Shown here piece after piece: positions 17,829 through 26,062 of a stretch of DNA of 58,277 nt; positions within the stretch are counted from its first letter, which is position 1; the number at the start of each line of letters is the position of its first letter. Position numbers and translations under genes: made by a program. The notes beneath the pieces were generated by a model, which was not told the origin of the DNA, did no database searches, and saw nothing but the letters and a program-made list of their open reading frames with translations. This DNA comes from JAZRPG01 sp045649105 (GTDB lineage: Bacteria > Bacillota > Clostridia > Oscillospirales > JAAYXM01): assembly GCA_045649105.1 (NCBI GenBank), contig JAZRPG010000019.1, positions 1-58,277 on the forward strand, written 5' to 3'.

Positions 17829-18758
17829 ATGAGAACAAGATACGGCAAAAGCTCGCGTATGAGCTTTGAAAAAACACGGAAAACGCGACAAGCACGGAAG
17901 TCGTTTTTTTATTTCAGAGCAGTTATATGTATTGCCATAATTGTATTTGCTGTTGTGCTTAAATGGTCAGATGCGCCTGTTGTCAGTAAGGTTTCAAAGA
18001 TAGTCAACGAAGGCTTGGGGCTTGATGATGCGGTTGAGGCTATAAGCCGCGCGGCAAATGGCGATTATGGAATTGCTGAGGTTTTCGGACAAAAGAAAGA
18101 TGAGAAAGAAGACGAAGATGTGATTTCAGGAGAAAGTGCAGAGGCAGTGTTTGAAAATGATTTTTACATAGAAAAGGACACGCGGGCACTTGAGGAGGAG
18201 CTTAAGCGGGAGAAGGAAAAGGAAGCCACAGAGGCCGCGCGGGTAAGTGTTGAGAATCTTAGCTTTCAGATGACTGCAGAGGAGCTGTACGACGATACTG
18301 AGGCGGTTCCGTTCCGCATACCGCCACCATCAAACTGCAGTTATAAAAAGGAGGAAATAAAGTTTAAATACGGATCGCCGCTCAACGGAGTGATAACATC
18401 AAAGTACGGATATCGGGACCATCCGATAATGGAGGATGCGAGCTTTCATACAGGGCTTGATATAGCGGCGAAGAAGGGAAGCAAAATAAGCTCGTTCGCA
18501 TCAGGAACAGTGCTTGAAAAAGGCAAAAACTCAGTATACGGTAATTATCTTATTATAGACCATGGCGGAGGGATTACAAGCTTTTACGGACACAACTCGA
18601 AGGTTACGGTAAAAAAAGGGGAGAAGGTAAAGCTCGGGCAAAAGGTAGCAGAGGTTGGCAGTACCGGTATGTCGACCGGCGCGCATCTGCACTTTGAGAT
18701 AAGAAAAAATAATATACGCCTTGACCCGGCGCTTTATATTTCACCGGCAGCTGTATGA
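17829..18758 (+). CDS. Membrane-anchored M23 (LytM) protein, SpoIVFA-like
   Basis: A short basic N-terminus precedes a membrane helix (about residues 28-48), then an acidic, charged linker with coiled-coil character (about 90-140) and a C-terminal LytM/M23 domain. The domain holds HTGLDIA and GAHLHFE, so the zinc ligands appear intact. It overlaps the next gene, a SpoIVFB-like protease, by four bases. That is the arrangement of SpoIVFA-SpoIVFB, where the first protein anchors and controls the protease that activates sigma-K. A true cell-wall endopeptidase is the alternative. I chose ATG 17829 behind GAGAGGGGAG; an upstream GTG falls in the terminator stem. Confidence 0.8.
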   Translation: MRTRYGKSSRMSFEKTRKTRQARKSFFYFRAVICIAIIVFAVVLKWSDAPVVSKVSKIVNEGLGLDDAVEAISRAANGDYGIAEVFGQKKDEKEDEDVISGESAEAVFENDFYIEKDTRALEEELKREKEKEATEAARVSVENLSFQMTAEELYDDTEAVPFRIPPPSNCSYKKEEIKFKYGSPLNGVITSKYGYRDHPIMEDASFHTGLDIAAKKGSKISSFASGTVLEKGKNSVYGNYLIIDHGGGITSFYGHNSKVTVKKGEKVKLGQKVAEVGSTGMSTGAHLHFEIRKNNIRLDPALYISPAAV

Positions 18759-19360
18759 TTAAGAGAAGTATACCGAAAGTAAGAATAAGTATACCCTTTG
18801 TTTTGATTTCTGCAGTGCTCTATATAGGCGATTTAAAGAAAGCATTTTTACCAACGGTAATTGCAATGTGTCTGCATGAACTCGGGCATATCATAGCTAT
18901 AAAACTATGCGGCGGCACGATAGAGAAAATTGATATAAAAATATTCGGAGCGCAGATATTTGTGCCGGAGCTTGCTCTTATGCCGTATAAATCGGAAATA
19001 ATTATAGCCGCAGCAGGACCTGCGGCAGGTATTCTTACCTCCGTATGCGTCATGTCTGCGGCTTATGTACTTAATACACAAGTGCTCAGTTACTTTATCG
19101 GTATTAATTTTGTTATATCAGCTGTGAATCTGATACCTGTATATCCACTTGACGGCGGACGGATAGCGTTTAGTGCATTACGCATATTTTTGCCCATAAG
19201 AAGCGCGAATATAACTTTTTGTTTGGTTTCTGTAATCGCATCGCAGGCGCTGCTTGCACTATGTGTTGTTCTAACAGTAAACAATGCCTTAAACCCGACA
19301 ATTATTATATTTGCGGCTTATGTGGCTGTATGTGCCGTTATGTTTCGTCCCCGGATTTAA
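18755..19360 (+). CDS. spoIVFB: SpoIVFB-like M50 site-2 protease
   Basis: Intramembrane metalloprotease. HELGH near residue 43 and PLDGG near 130 form the zinc site, and several hydrophobic segments surround them. In Bacillus SpoIVFB cleaves pro-sigma-K in the forespore membrane. At 201 residues this copy ends right after the membrane core and lacks the C-terminal CBS domain of the Bacillus enzyme, as other short SpoIVFB-like M50 proteins do. The partner role is inferred from its four-base overlap with the M23 gene. Its 3' end overlaps the convergent trmD gene by 23 bases. Confidence 0.82.
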   Translation: MIKRSIPKVRISIPFVLISAVLYIGDLKKAFLPTVIAMCLHELGHIIAIKLCGGTIEKIDIKIFGAQIFVPELALMPYKSEIIIAAAGPAAGILTSVCVMSAAYVLNTQVLSYFIGINFVISAVNLIPVYPLDGGRIAFSALRIFLPIRSANITFCLVSVIASQALLALCVVLTVNNALNPTIIIFAAYVAVCAVMFRPRI

Positions 19361-20078
19361 GCTTTTCGAGAAAAAGTTTTTCCTTTGCCGTAAGCTCTGC
19401 AGAGCTTAACATATCCGGGCGTTTTTTAAATGTGCGGAGTATGGATTGCTCCCGCCGCCATTTTTTTATGTTGGCATGATGTCCTGAAAGGAGAATTTCC
19501 GGCACCTCACGCTCGTGCCATATTGCGGGGCGCGTATATTGCGGGTACTCGAGAAGTCCTGAAAAGTGGCTCTCCTCGGAGAAGCATTCCTCATCGGAGA
19601 GAACGCCGGGAAGCATACGCGCAATTGCGTCCGTAATTGCCATGGCGGGAATTTCGCCACCTGTAAGGACGAAGTCTCCGATTGATATTTCTTCATCAAC
19701 GCATTCTTCAATAAAACGCTCGTCAATGCCTTCATAATGCCCGCAGACAAGAATTAAATGCGAATACTCTGACGAAAGCGTGCGCGCCTTTGCCTGGTCA
19801 AAGACCTTGCCCTGAGGTGACATGTAAATAGTATGCGCCAGCTCGTCTTCTTTTTTTATAGCGGCCCAGCAGTTGTAAAGCGCGTCGGCATACATTACCA
19901 TACCCATACCGCCACCGTAGGGATAATCATCGACCTGCTTCTGCTTGTTTTTTGTGTAATCCCGTATCTGGTAATAACCTATTTCAAGTAAGCCGCGCCG
20001 GCGTGCCCGCCCGATAATGCTTTCGCTCATCATTGCATCGCATGCATCGGGGAATAGAGTCATGATGTCAATTTTCAT
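19338..20078 (-). CDS. trmD: tRNA (guanine37-N1)-methyltransferase
   Basis: Adds a methyl group to G37 next to the anticodon, preventing +1 frameshifts. The N-terminal SPOUT domain starts MKIDIMTLFPD. PYGGGMGMVMYAD lies near residue 55, and the knot region shows LVCGHYEGIDER and ISIGDFVLTGGE (about 110-145). At 246 residues the length is standard. It overlaps the end of rimM by 11 bases, so the two are coupled. It is the last gene of the ylxM-ffh-rpsP-khpA-rimM-trmD series. Confidence 0.97.
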   Translation of the reverse strand: MKIDIMTLFPDACDAMMSESIIGRARRRGLLEIGYYQIRDYTKNKQKQVDDYPYGGGMGMVMYADALYNCWAAIKKEDELAHTIYMSPQGKVFDQAKARTLSSEYSHLILVCGHYEGIDERFIEECVDEEISIGDFVLTGGEIPAMAITDAIARMLPGVLSDEECFSEESHFSGLLEYPQYTRPAIWHEREVPEILLSGHHANIKKWRREQSILRTFKKRPDMLSSAELTAKEKLFLEKLKSGDET

Positions 20079-20580
20079 TCTTATTGCTGCCTTTCTCGAT
20101 ACGCATACCGGGTATCGTTTTTACGCGCATTACACCACCGGCTATATCGGTATCCTCAATAAATTCAGAAACTGCCGGTATCATATACTCGTGTTCGCCG
20201 CGGACGACATATACATCATTTGCAGGGAGAGTGAGTACATCACACAGCTTGCCGAGGGTCTCGCCGTTGCTGTCTGTAACGTTCAGACCGATAAGGTCTG
20301 CGATAAAGAAAGTGCCGTCAGTAAGTTCGATTTCATCGCGGTCTACCGATACGGTTTTTCCGCGATAGGAAGCTGCGTCATTTATGCTGTTTATGCCGCG
20401 AAGCTTTAAAAGTACACAGCTTTTATGAACGCGTGCGCGTTCAACCTCGAATGCTGTGCCGTCTATATATACAACGTCAAAATCACACAGAAAATCGACA
20501 GTGTCGCTCCAGGGCTCGACCTTGAGCTCACCGTAAACACTGTGTGTGTTGACTATTTTTCCCGATTCAATAAGGTTCAT
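20068..20580 (-). CDS. rimM: Ribosome maturation factor RimM
   Basis: Helps assemble the 30S head and binds protein S19. The N-terminal RimM beta-barrel carries the family signature GKIVNTHSVYGELKVEPW, and the C-terminal half is a PRC-barrel ending in VMRVKTIPGMRIEKG. At 170 residues it is normal. The start is ATG at 20580 because a GGAGG site lies 10 bases before it; an upstream in-frame ATG has none. A strong terminator-like hairpin lies directly before its ribosome binding site, so expression may be uncoupled from khpA upstream. Confidence 0.95.
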   Translation of the reverse strand: MNLIESGKIVNTHSVYGELKVEPWSDTVDFLCDFDVVYIDGTAFEVERARVHKSCVLLKLRGINSINDAASYRGKTVSVDRDEIELTDGTFFIADLIGLNVTDSNGETLGKLCDVLTLPANDVYVVRGEHEYMIPAVSEFIEDTDIAGGVMRVKTIPGMRIEKGSNKNEN

Positions 20581-20602
20581 ATCTGTTTTCCTCCGAAACA
20601 AA

Positions 20603-20642
20603 TAAAACTCGGGGCTGTCGTATATGACAGCCCTGAGTTTTA
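20603..20642 (-). terminator. Hairpin with U-rich tail between khpA and rimM
   Basis: A 17-bp stem with one G-U pair and a six-base loop is followed on the minus strand by TTTTATTTGTTT, then at once by the rimM GGAGG site. It has the features of an intrinsic terminator or attenuator inside the operon. Confidence 0.75.
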
Positions 20643-20648
20643 CGCTGT

Positions 20649-20879
20649 TCAGTCGACTATTTCAACTGTTACCTTGATGTTATCCTTGAGTGAGGCAGCC
20701 TTAATAACGGAGCGGATTTCTTTTGCAATACGTCCGTGTTTTCCGATAACCTTACCCATATCCTCAGGAGCGACATGAAGCTCAAGAACGAGCGCGCCGT
20801 CCTTTTCGGTCTCAACGACATTGACGGAATCAGGATTGTCAACAAGGCTTTTTGCAATGTACACCAAAAGGTCTTTCAT
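20649..20879 (-). CDS. khpA: KH-domain RNA-binding protein KhpA
   Basis: Small RNA-binding protein of 76 residues that is almost entirely one KH domain, with the nucleic-acid loop GKVIGKHGR near residue 45. In Gram-positive bacteria KhpA pairs with KhpB and affects cell division and RNA handling. Its place directly after rpsP is the usual one (YlqC in Bacillus). A ribosome binding site lies before the ATG at 20879. khpB is not in the window. Confidence 0.95.
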   Translation of the reverse strand: MKDLLVYIAKSLVDNPDSVNVVETEKDGALVLELHVAPEDMGKVIGKHGRIAKEIRSVIKAASLKDNIKVTVEIVD

Positions 20880-20917
20880 ATGCAGTCACCTTTTTCTCCG
20901 ACATTTAGCCGGTGCAT

Positions 20918-21160
20918 TTACTGAATAACACCTGTGCGCTTCAGGAGCGATTTTACAGTGTCTGTAGGCTGTGCGCCATTCTTAATCCACTCAAGAGTGC
21001 GGTCTGCATCAATCTTGATTTCAGCAGGCTCGGTAAGCGGATTGTATGTGCCAAGCTCCTCGATGAATCTGCCGTCACGCGGGAATCTTGAATCAGCGAC
21101 GACAACTCTGTAGAACGGAGCCTTTTTTGCACCCATTCTGCGAAGTCTGATTTTAACCAT
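20918..21160 (-). CDS. rpsP: 30S ribosomal protein S16
   Basis: Small-subunit protein of 80 residues. It begins MVKIRLRRMGAKK, has PFYRVVVADSR near residue 15 and YNPLTEPAE near 40, all typical of S16. A GAGGTG ribosome binding site lies just before the ATG. It follows ffh by about 60 bases in the classical ffh-rpsP-khpA-rimM-trmD order. Confidence 0.97.
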   Translation of the reverse strand: MVKIRLRRMGAKKAPFYRVVVADSRFPRDGRFIEELGTYNPLTEPAEIKIDADRTLEWIKNGAQPTDTVKSLLKRTGVIQ

Positions 21161-21220
21161 TTATTTTTCACCTCCATGTATTTTTTACAAGCAAATATAT
21201 ATAAATGTGTTTGCTTCTGA

Positions 21221-22579
21221 CTAAAAGGGGAAGGGGAATCCTCCGCCGTGCCGACGGCCTTTGCGCGAAATTTGCTTCATCATGGCGCCACCGGTCATTT
21301 GTTTCATCATTTTGCGTGTCATGTCAAATTGTTTCAGAAGTTTATTAACCTCCTCAACCGTAACGCCACTGCCTGCTGCTATGCGTTTTTTTCGGCTATA
21401 GCCTATTATTGAGGGGTTATCACGCTCATGCGGTGTCATGGACGATATGATTGCGTCAAGGCGGCCTATTGCGCCCTCGTCTATCTTTGCTCCGGCAAGC
21501 GCTTTTTTATTTATTCCGGGTATCATATTTATAAGGTCAGACATTGAGCCCATGCCCTGCATCTGCTTCATTTGCTCACGGAAATCGGAGAGAGTGAAGC
21601 TGTTTTCTCTGATTTTTTTCTCAAGCTCAGCTGCCTTTTTTTCGTCAAATGCCTGCTCTGCTTTCTCAATAAGCGAGAGAACATCGCCCATACCGAGGAT
21701 TCTGGAAGCCATTCTGTCGGGATGGAACGGCTCAATACCGTCGAGCTTTTCGCCCATGCCGACGTATTTAATCGGCTTTCCGGTAATCGCGCGGACAGAC
21801 AGTGCTGCGCCGCCGCGTGCATCGCCGTCAAGCTTTGAAAGAAACACGCTGTCGATGCTTATGGCATCGTTGAATGCAGGAGCTGTACTTACTGCGTCTT
21901 GTCCGCTCATTGCATCTAAAACAAGCATGATTTCAGTGGGGGATACGGCATCCTTTATGGACTTAAGCTCATTCATAAGCTCTTCGTCTATGTGAAGTCT
22001 TCCTGCCGTGTCGAGAAGGACAATATCGTTTCCGTGTGCCTCTGCGTGCGATTTTGCAAGCTTTGCAATTTCGGTAGGCGTTTTTCCTTCAGCGGTAAAT
22101 ACCGGTATATCAAGCTGAGTGCCGAGAATCTGAAGCTGCTTTATTGCGGCGGGTCTGTAAATATCGCATGCGACAAGGAGCGGCCGCTTGCCGGATGTCT
22201 TTTTTAAGAGTGATGCAAGCTTTGCAATATTCGTTGTCTTTCCGGCGCCCTGAAGGCCGACAAACATAACTACTGTCGGCGGTTTTGGCGATATATTGAG
22301 CTTTGCGTTGCCGTCACCCATCAGAGAGGTGATTTCTTCATTGACTATTTTTACGATTTGCTGGGCGGGATTCAACCCTTCGAGAACTTCTGTTCCGACG
22401 GCACGCGCTGAAACTTTCGCAACGAAATCACGGACAACTTTAAAGTTAACATCTGCCTCTAAAAGCGCGAGCTTTATATCGCGCATTGCCTCTTTGATAT
22501 CGTGCTCGGTTAGTCTGCCTTTTGAGCGGAGCTTTTTAAAAGTGGCGGAAATTTTGTCGGTAAGACTTTCAAAAGCCAT
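21221..22579 (-). CDS. ffh: Signal recognition particle GTPase Ffh
   Basis: Protein part of the signal recognition particle, which brings nascent membrane proteins to the translocon through FtsY. It has 452 residues with an N domain (1-90), the G domain with the P-loop GLQGAGKTT near 110, DTAGRLH near 190 and LSKLDGDARGG near 247, and a methionine-rich M domain (about 330-440) that binds 4.5S RNA and signal peptides. Its tail RRHGGGFPFPF is short and basic. It lies 23 bases after ylxM, which shares its promoter. Confidence 0.97.
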   Translation of the reverse strand: MAFESLTDKISATFKKLRSKGRLTEHDIKEAMRDIKLALLEADVNFKVVRDFVAKVSARAVGTEVLEGLNPAQQIVKIVNEEITSLMGDGNAKLNISPKPPTVVMFVGLQGAGKTTNIAKLASLLKKTSGKRPLLVACDIYRPAAIKQLQILGTQLDIPVFTAEGKTPTEIAKLAKSHAEAHGNDIVLLDTAGRLHIDEELMNELKSIKDAVSPTEIMLVLDAMSGQDAVSTAPAFNDAISIDSVFLSKLDGDARGGAALSVRAITGKPIKYVGMGEKLDGIEPFHPDRMASRILGMGDVLSLIEKAEQAFDEKKAAELEKKIRENSFTLSDFREQMKQMQGMGSMSDLINMIPGINKKALAGAKIDEGAIGRLDAIISSMTPHERDNPSIIGYSRKKRIAAGSGVTVEEVNKLLKQFDMTRKMMKQMTGGAMMKQISRKGRRHGGGFPFPF

Positions 22580-22602
22580 GTAAAACCTCCGTGGAAGTGG
22601 AA

Positions 22603-22968
22603 TTAATCATCGAGAGAGGCGGTGCAATTGATAATGTTATCAATGCAGGATGCAAGCTCTCCGTTTCTGTAGTTTGTGTCGTTTATGAGTTTTATACGCT
22701 CTGCCGACGCGGTTATGCGCTTTATATTTGCTGAAAGGCGGCCGTATTTTTCTGCAAGCCCGAGTTTTTGCTCGAAACGGCGCAGTATCTCCTCGGAGCG
22801 GACTATGCCGTCACGCACACCCTGACGTGTTATTCCGAGGTGCTCGGCAATCTCTGCAAGAGAAAGATCCTCGTTGTAGTATAAATCGAAAAGCTCTCGC
22901 TGCTTGTCTGTGAGGATTTCACCGTAGAAATCGAAAAGTATTGTCATTTCAAGAGATACATTGCGCAT
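22603..22968 (-). CDS. ylxM: YlxM/p13-like helix-turn-helix protein
   Basis: Small protein of 121 residues with a sigma-region-4-like helix-turn-helix: LTDKQRELFDLYYNEDLSLAEIA, then GITRQGVRD, about residues 18-50. The YlxM family always sits before ffh and is thought to act in SRP function. GGAGG lies seven bases before ATG 22968. The transcript start overlaps a perfect inverted repeat abutting this ribosome binding site, which makes control of this operon at that element plausible. Confidence 0.9.
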   Translation of the reverse strand: MRNVSLEMTILFDFYGEILTDKQRELFDLYYNEDLSLAEIAEHLGITRQGVRDGIVRSEEILRRFEQKLGLAEKYGRLSANIKRITASAERIKLINDTNYRNGELASCIDNIINCTASLDD

Positions 22969-22980
22969 AATAATGCCTCC

Positions 22981-23006
22981 TTTGTAAAGTTAATGTGCTT
23001 TACAAA
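22981..23006. promoter_or_regulatory. Dyad site A at the ylxM-ffh transcript start
   Basis: Perfect inverted repeat TTTGTAAAG, eight bases, CTTTACAAA. Its core GTAAAG-N8-CTTTAC (22984-23003) is identical to three other sites in the window. It spans about -2 to +24 of the predicted transcript and touches the ylxM GGAGG site, so it could act as an operator or as an RNA stem. Confidence 0.7.
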
Positions 23007-23010
23007 TGCA

Positions 23011-23039
23011 ATTTTACCATAAAATGTGTTGCGTGTCAA
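23011..23039 (-). promoter_or_regulatory. Sigma-A promoter of the ylxM-ffh operon
   Basis: Read on the minus strand: TTGACA, 17 bases, TAAAAT, with an extended -10 TG one base upstream. A near-consensus promoter. Confidence 0.85.
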
Positions 23040-23082
23040 TAGAAAACTACGAGATGTTGAGTTTTTTTGTCGCTTGTTTTTA

Positions 23083-23111
23083 TTGACTTTTTATGGAATA
23101 TCTGTTATATT
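23083..23111 (+). promoter_or_regulatory. Sigma-A promoter of the cation ATPase gene
   Basis: TTGACT (23083-23088), 17 bases, TATATT (23106-23111), with TG in the extended -10 position. It lies about 40 bases before the riboswitch. Confidence 0.85.
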
Positions 23112-23158
23112 AAACTAAAATAAACATTATATATTTTAGGGAGTATATGTTGTTTTTT

Positions 23159-23270
23159 TACATGGGGAGTAGTCTGCGCAAACAGGCGTTTCAAGTCAAC
23201 ATTCACGCGGGGGTGCCCGTCTGGCTTGGATTAAAAGACGAGACTGTGTATAGCGGTTTGCTGTACATGG
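23159..23270 (+). ncRNA. yybP-ykoY (Mn2+-sensing) riboswitch with expression platform
   Basis: The aptamer landmarks are present in order: GGGGAGTAG (23164-23172), GTCAAC (23195-23200), CTGGCTT (23221-23227) and GACGAGACT (23237-23245), closed by a 7-bp P1 helix (23159-23165 with 23244-23250). The 3' half of P1 can instead pair in an 11-bp hairpin (23244-23254 with 23260-23270), after which an eight-T run begins at 23279. The two structures exclude each other, as expected for a switch that is ON when Mn2+ holds P1 closed. The eight-base gap before the T run makes this an imperfect terminator. The 365-base gap between ylxM and the ATPase holds only this, two promoters and the dyad. Confidence 0.88.
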
Positions 23271-23332
23271 GCTCGTAATTTTTTTTGTAATTACACACAT
23301 TATATATGTATAAGAAAGGAAGCGAAACTTAA

Positions 23333-26002
23333 ATGAAGCATTATTTAACCGAGAAAAATGAGGTCATAAGTGAGCTTAACACATCTTCGGAAAGCGGTCT
23401 TTCTCAGTCGGAATCTGAAAAAAGGCTTGAAAAGAACGGAAAAAACAAGCTTATAGAGGGAAAAAAGGAATCATTGCTCCATAGGTTTTTAAAGCAGCTT
23501 GCAGAGCCGATGACAATTATTCTCCTTGTTGCGGCGGCCATTTCTGCCGGAGTTGAGATTTATAACGGAATAAGCAGCGGTCATATGGGCTTTCCGTCTG
23601 ATGTTGTTATCATTCTTGCCGTTGTTCTGATTAACGCGGTTCTTGGCGTTTTTCAGGAGAGTAAGGCAGAAAAAGCGATTGAGGCATTGCAGGAAATTGC
23701 GGCGGCAACTTCAAAGGTTATCCGCGACGGCAGACAGGTAATGATAAAGAGCGAGGACCTCGTCGTCGGTGATATAATAGTTCTTGAAGCGGGAGATGCC
23801 GTGCCTGCCGACGCAAGAATTATTGAATGCGCGAGCCTTAAGATTGAGGAGGCGGCGCTTACCGGTGAATCCGTACCTGTTGATAAAAAGACAGATGCGC
23901 TGGCTCCGGGGGCAAACGGCGATGTAGCTCTCGGTGACCGTAAAAACATGGTGTTCATGGGGAGTACGGTTGTTTACGGACGCGGAAAGGCAGTTGTAAC
24001 AGCAACGGGAATGGATACTGAAATGGGAAAAATTGCCGATGCACTTGCAAATGCCGAGGAGGGAAAAACACCTCTTCAAATCAAGCTTGCAGGGCTCTCG
24101 AAGATTCTGACTTATCTTGTTATCGGTATATGCGCCGTTATTTTCATTGTTCAGCTTATTACTCAAGGTGTCAGCTTTGATACCGTGCTTTCTTCGTTCA
24201 TGATTGCAATCTCTCTTGCGGTTGCTGCAATCCCGGAGGGACTTGCTACGGTTGTTACTATAGTTTTGTCTATCGGTGTTACCAATATGTCAAAGCGAAG
24301 CGCGATTATCCGCAAACTTACGGCTGTTGAAACTCTTGGCTGCACACAGATAATCTGCTCTGATAAGACGGGTACGCTTACCCAGAATAAAATGACGGTT
24401 GTCGACCATTACGGGGACGATGAGGCGCTTCTTGCAAATTCGATGTCTCTCTGTTCTGACGCCGAGTTTGATGGAAGTGCGGGAACGGCTGTTGGTGAGC
24501 CTACGGAATGTGCTCTTGTAAATTATGCCGAAAAGCTCGGTTTATCAAAAAATACTCAGAAGAATGAATTTGTCCGTATAGGTGAAGTTCCCTTTGATTC
24601 AATGAGGAAAATGATGAGCACAGTTCACAGGACACAGGACGGCTCACTTGTTCAGTTCACAAAGGGCGCTCCCGATGAAATTCTTAAAAGATGCACAAAG
24701 GTTCTTGTTGGCGGAGCTGAGGTTGATATGACCGATGCGCTCCGCAAGGAGATTCTTGATGCCAACAAAGCTATGGCAGATAAAGCGCTCCGTGTCCTTG
24801 CCGCTTCAAGAAAGCTGCTTTCGGCAGAACCTGCGGCCTATGATTCTGATACAGTGGAAAATGATTTGTGCTTTATAGGCCTTGTGGGAATGATTGACCC
24901 TGTTCGTCCTGAGGTTAAGCCCGCGATTGATGAGTGCCGCTCTGCAGGCATACGCCCGATTATGATTACGGGCGACCATAAGGATACGGCTGTTGCAATA
25001 GCAATACAGCTCGGGATTATTGAATCTGCTGACCAGGCTATTACAGGTGCTGAGCTTGATAAAATTTCAGATGAGGAATTTGAGCTTGCGGTTGAAAAGT
25101 ATTCGGTTTACGCACGCGTTCAGCCTGAGCATAAGACAAGAATCGTAAATGCATGGCGCAAAAAAGGAAAAGTTACTGCCATGACGGGTGACGGTGTAAA
25201 CGATGCTCCGTCAATCAAGAATGCCGATATCGGCGTAGGCATGGGCATAACCGGCACGGATGTTACTAAAAATGTTGCGGATATGATTCTTGCGGATGAT
25301 AACTTTGCGACAATCGTTTTTGCGGCCGGTGAGGGACGAAAGATTTACGACAATATCCGCAAGGCGATTCAGTTCCTGCTTGCTTCAAACCTTTCCGAAG
25401 TGCTTTCAATATTCTTTGCAACGCTTATCGGATTTACAATATTCCGGCCGGTTCATCTGCTCTGGATTAACCTGATTACAGACTGTTTCCCGGCGCTTGC
25501 GCTTGGTATGGAAAAAGCGGAGTCAGATGTTATGAAGCGTCAGCCGCGTGATTCAAAAGAAGGTATCTTTGCGGGCGGGCTCGGATTTGCGGTTGCATAC
25601 CAGGGCATTCTCGTAACGGCGATAACCCTTGCTTCTTATTTTATCGGCAGAGATGTTCTTTATGCACAGCACCTTGCAGCGAGCGGGACATTGCCGTACG
25701 ATGCTGCATCACTTGGAACGAGTATGGCATTCCTCACGCTTTCAATGTGCGAAATTTTCCACTCCTTCAACATGCGCTCGCTCCACGGCTCAATTTTTGC
25801 TTTAAAAAGTCAGAACAAGTGGCTCTGGGGTGCGGGGCTTCTGTCTTTCCTGCTCACAACTGCTGTTGTCGAGATTGATTTTCTCGCAAATGCATTCGAG
25901 CTTGCACATCTCAATATTAAAGAATATGTAATTGCAATGCTTCTTGCGGTTTCGATAATTCCGATTGTCGAAGCGGTAAAGCTCTTTTGGCGCAGAAAAT
26001 AA
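23333..26002 (+). CDS. P-type cation-transporting ATPase (Ca2+/Mn2+ type), probable Mn2+ exporter
   Basis: Type II P-type ATPase of 889 residues. Landmarks: two N-terminal membrane helices, actuator LTGESVP (176-182), fourth helix PEGLATV (301-307), phosphorylation site DKTGTLT (Asp344), KGAPDEI, MITGDHKDT, the hinge TGDGVNDAPS, then the C-terminal helices. Calcium-pump-like ligands are kept: Glu302, the NLSE of helix 5 and NLITD of helix 6, although PEGLP is changed to PEGLA. The riboswitch upstream points to Mn2+ efflux, as for YoaB/MgtA-type exporters. Ca2+ transport remains possible. A terminator follows, so it is monocistronic. Confidence 0.92.
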   Translation: MKHYLTEKNEVISELNTSSESGLSQSESEKRLEKNGKNKLIEGKKESLLHRFLKQLAEPMTIILLVAAAISAGVEIYNGISSGHMGFPSDVVIILAVVLINAVLGVFQESKAEKAIEALQEIAAATSKVIRDGRQVMIKSEDLVVGDIIVLEAGDAVPADARIIECASLKIEEAALTGESVPVDKKTDALAPGANGDVALGDRKNMVFMGSTVVYGRGKAVVTATGMDTEMGKIADALANAEEGKTPLQIKLAGLSKILTYLVIGICAVIFIVQLITQGVSFDTVLSSFMIAISLAVAAIPEGLATVVTIVLSIGVTNMSKRSAIIRKLTAVETLGCTQIICSDKTGTLTQNKMTVVDHYGDDEALLANSMSLCSDAEFDGSAGTAVGEPTECALVNYAEKLGLSKNTQKNEFVRIGEVPFDSMRKMMSTVHRTQDGSLVQFTKGAPDEILKRCTKVLVGGAEVDMTDALRKEILDANKAMADKALRVLAASRKLLSAEPAAYDSDTVENDLCFIGLVGMIDPVRPEVKPAIDECRSAGIRPIMITGDHKDTAVAIAIQLGIIESADQAITGAELDKISDEEFELAVEKYSVYARVQPEHKTRIVNAWRKKGKVTAMTGDGVNDAPSIKNADIGVGMGITGTDVTKNVADMILADDNFATIVFAAGEGRKIYDNIRKAIQFLLASNLSEVLSIFFATLIGFTIFRPVHLLWINLITDCFPALALGMEKAESDVMKRQPRDSKEGIFAGGLGFAVAYQGILVTAITLASYFIGRDVLYAQHLAASGTLPYDAASLGTSMAFLTLSMCEIFHSFNMRSLHGSIFALKSQNKWLWGAGLLSFLLTTAVVEIDFLANAFELAHLNIKEYVIAMLLAVSIIPIVEAVKLFWRRK

Positions 26003-26015
26003 AATTATAAATGAC

Positions 26016-26053
26016 GGCAGCGTATCTGAAAAAACAGATGCGCTGCTTTTTTA
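26016..26053 (+). terminator. Rho-independent terminator after the cation ATPase
   Basis: GCAGCGTATCTG pairs with CAGATGCGCTGC (one G-U) around an A6 loop, followed by TTTTTT. Confidence 0.93.
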
Positions 26054-26062
26054 TAAATCGCG

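Noticed and set aside
21170..21220. AAGCAAA/TTTGCTT inverted repeat between ffh and rpsP
   Set aside because: Only 7 bp with a 14-base AT-rich loop and no T run; likely chance.
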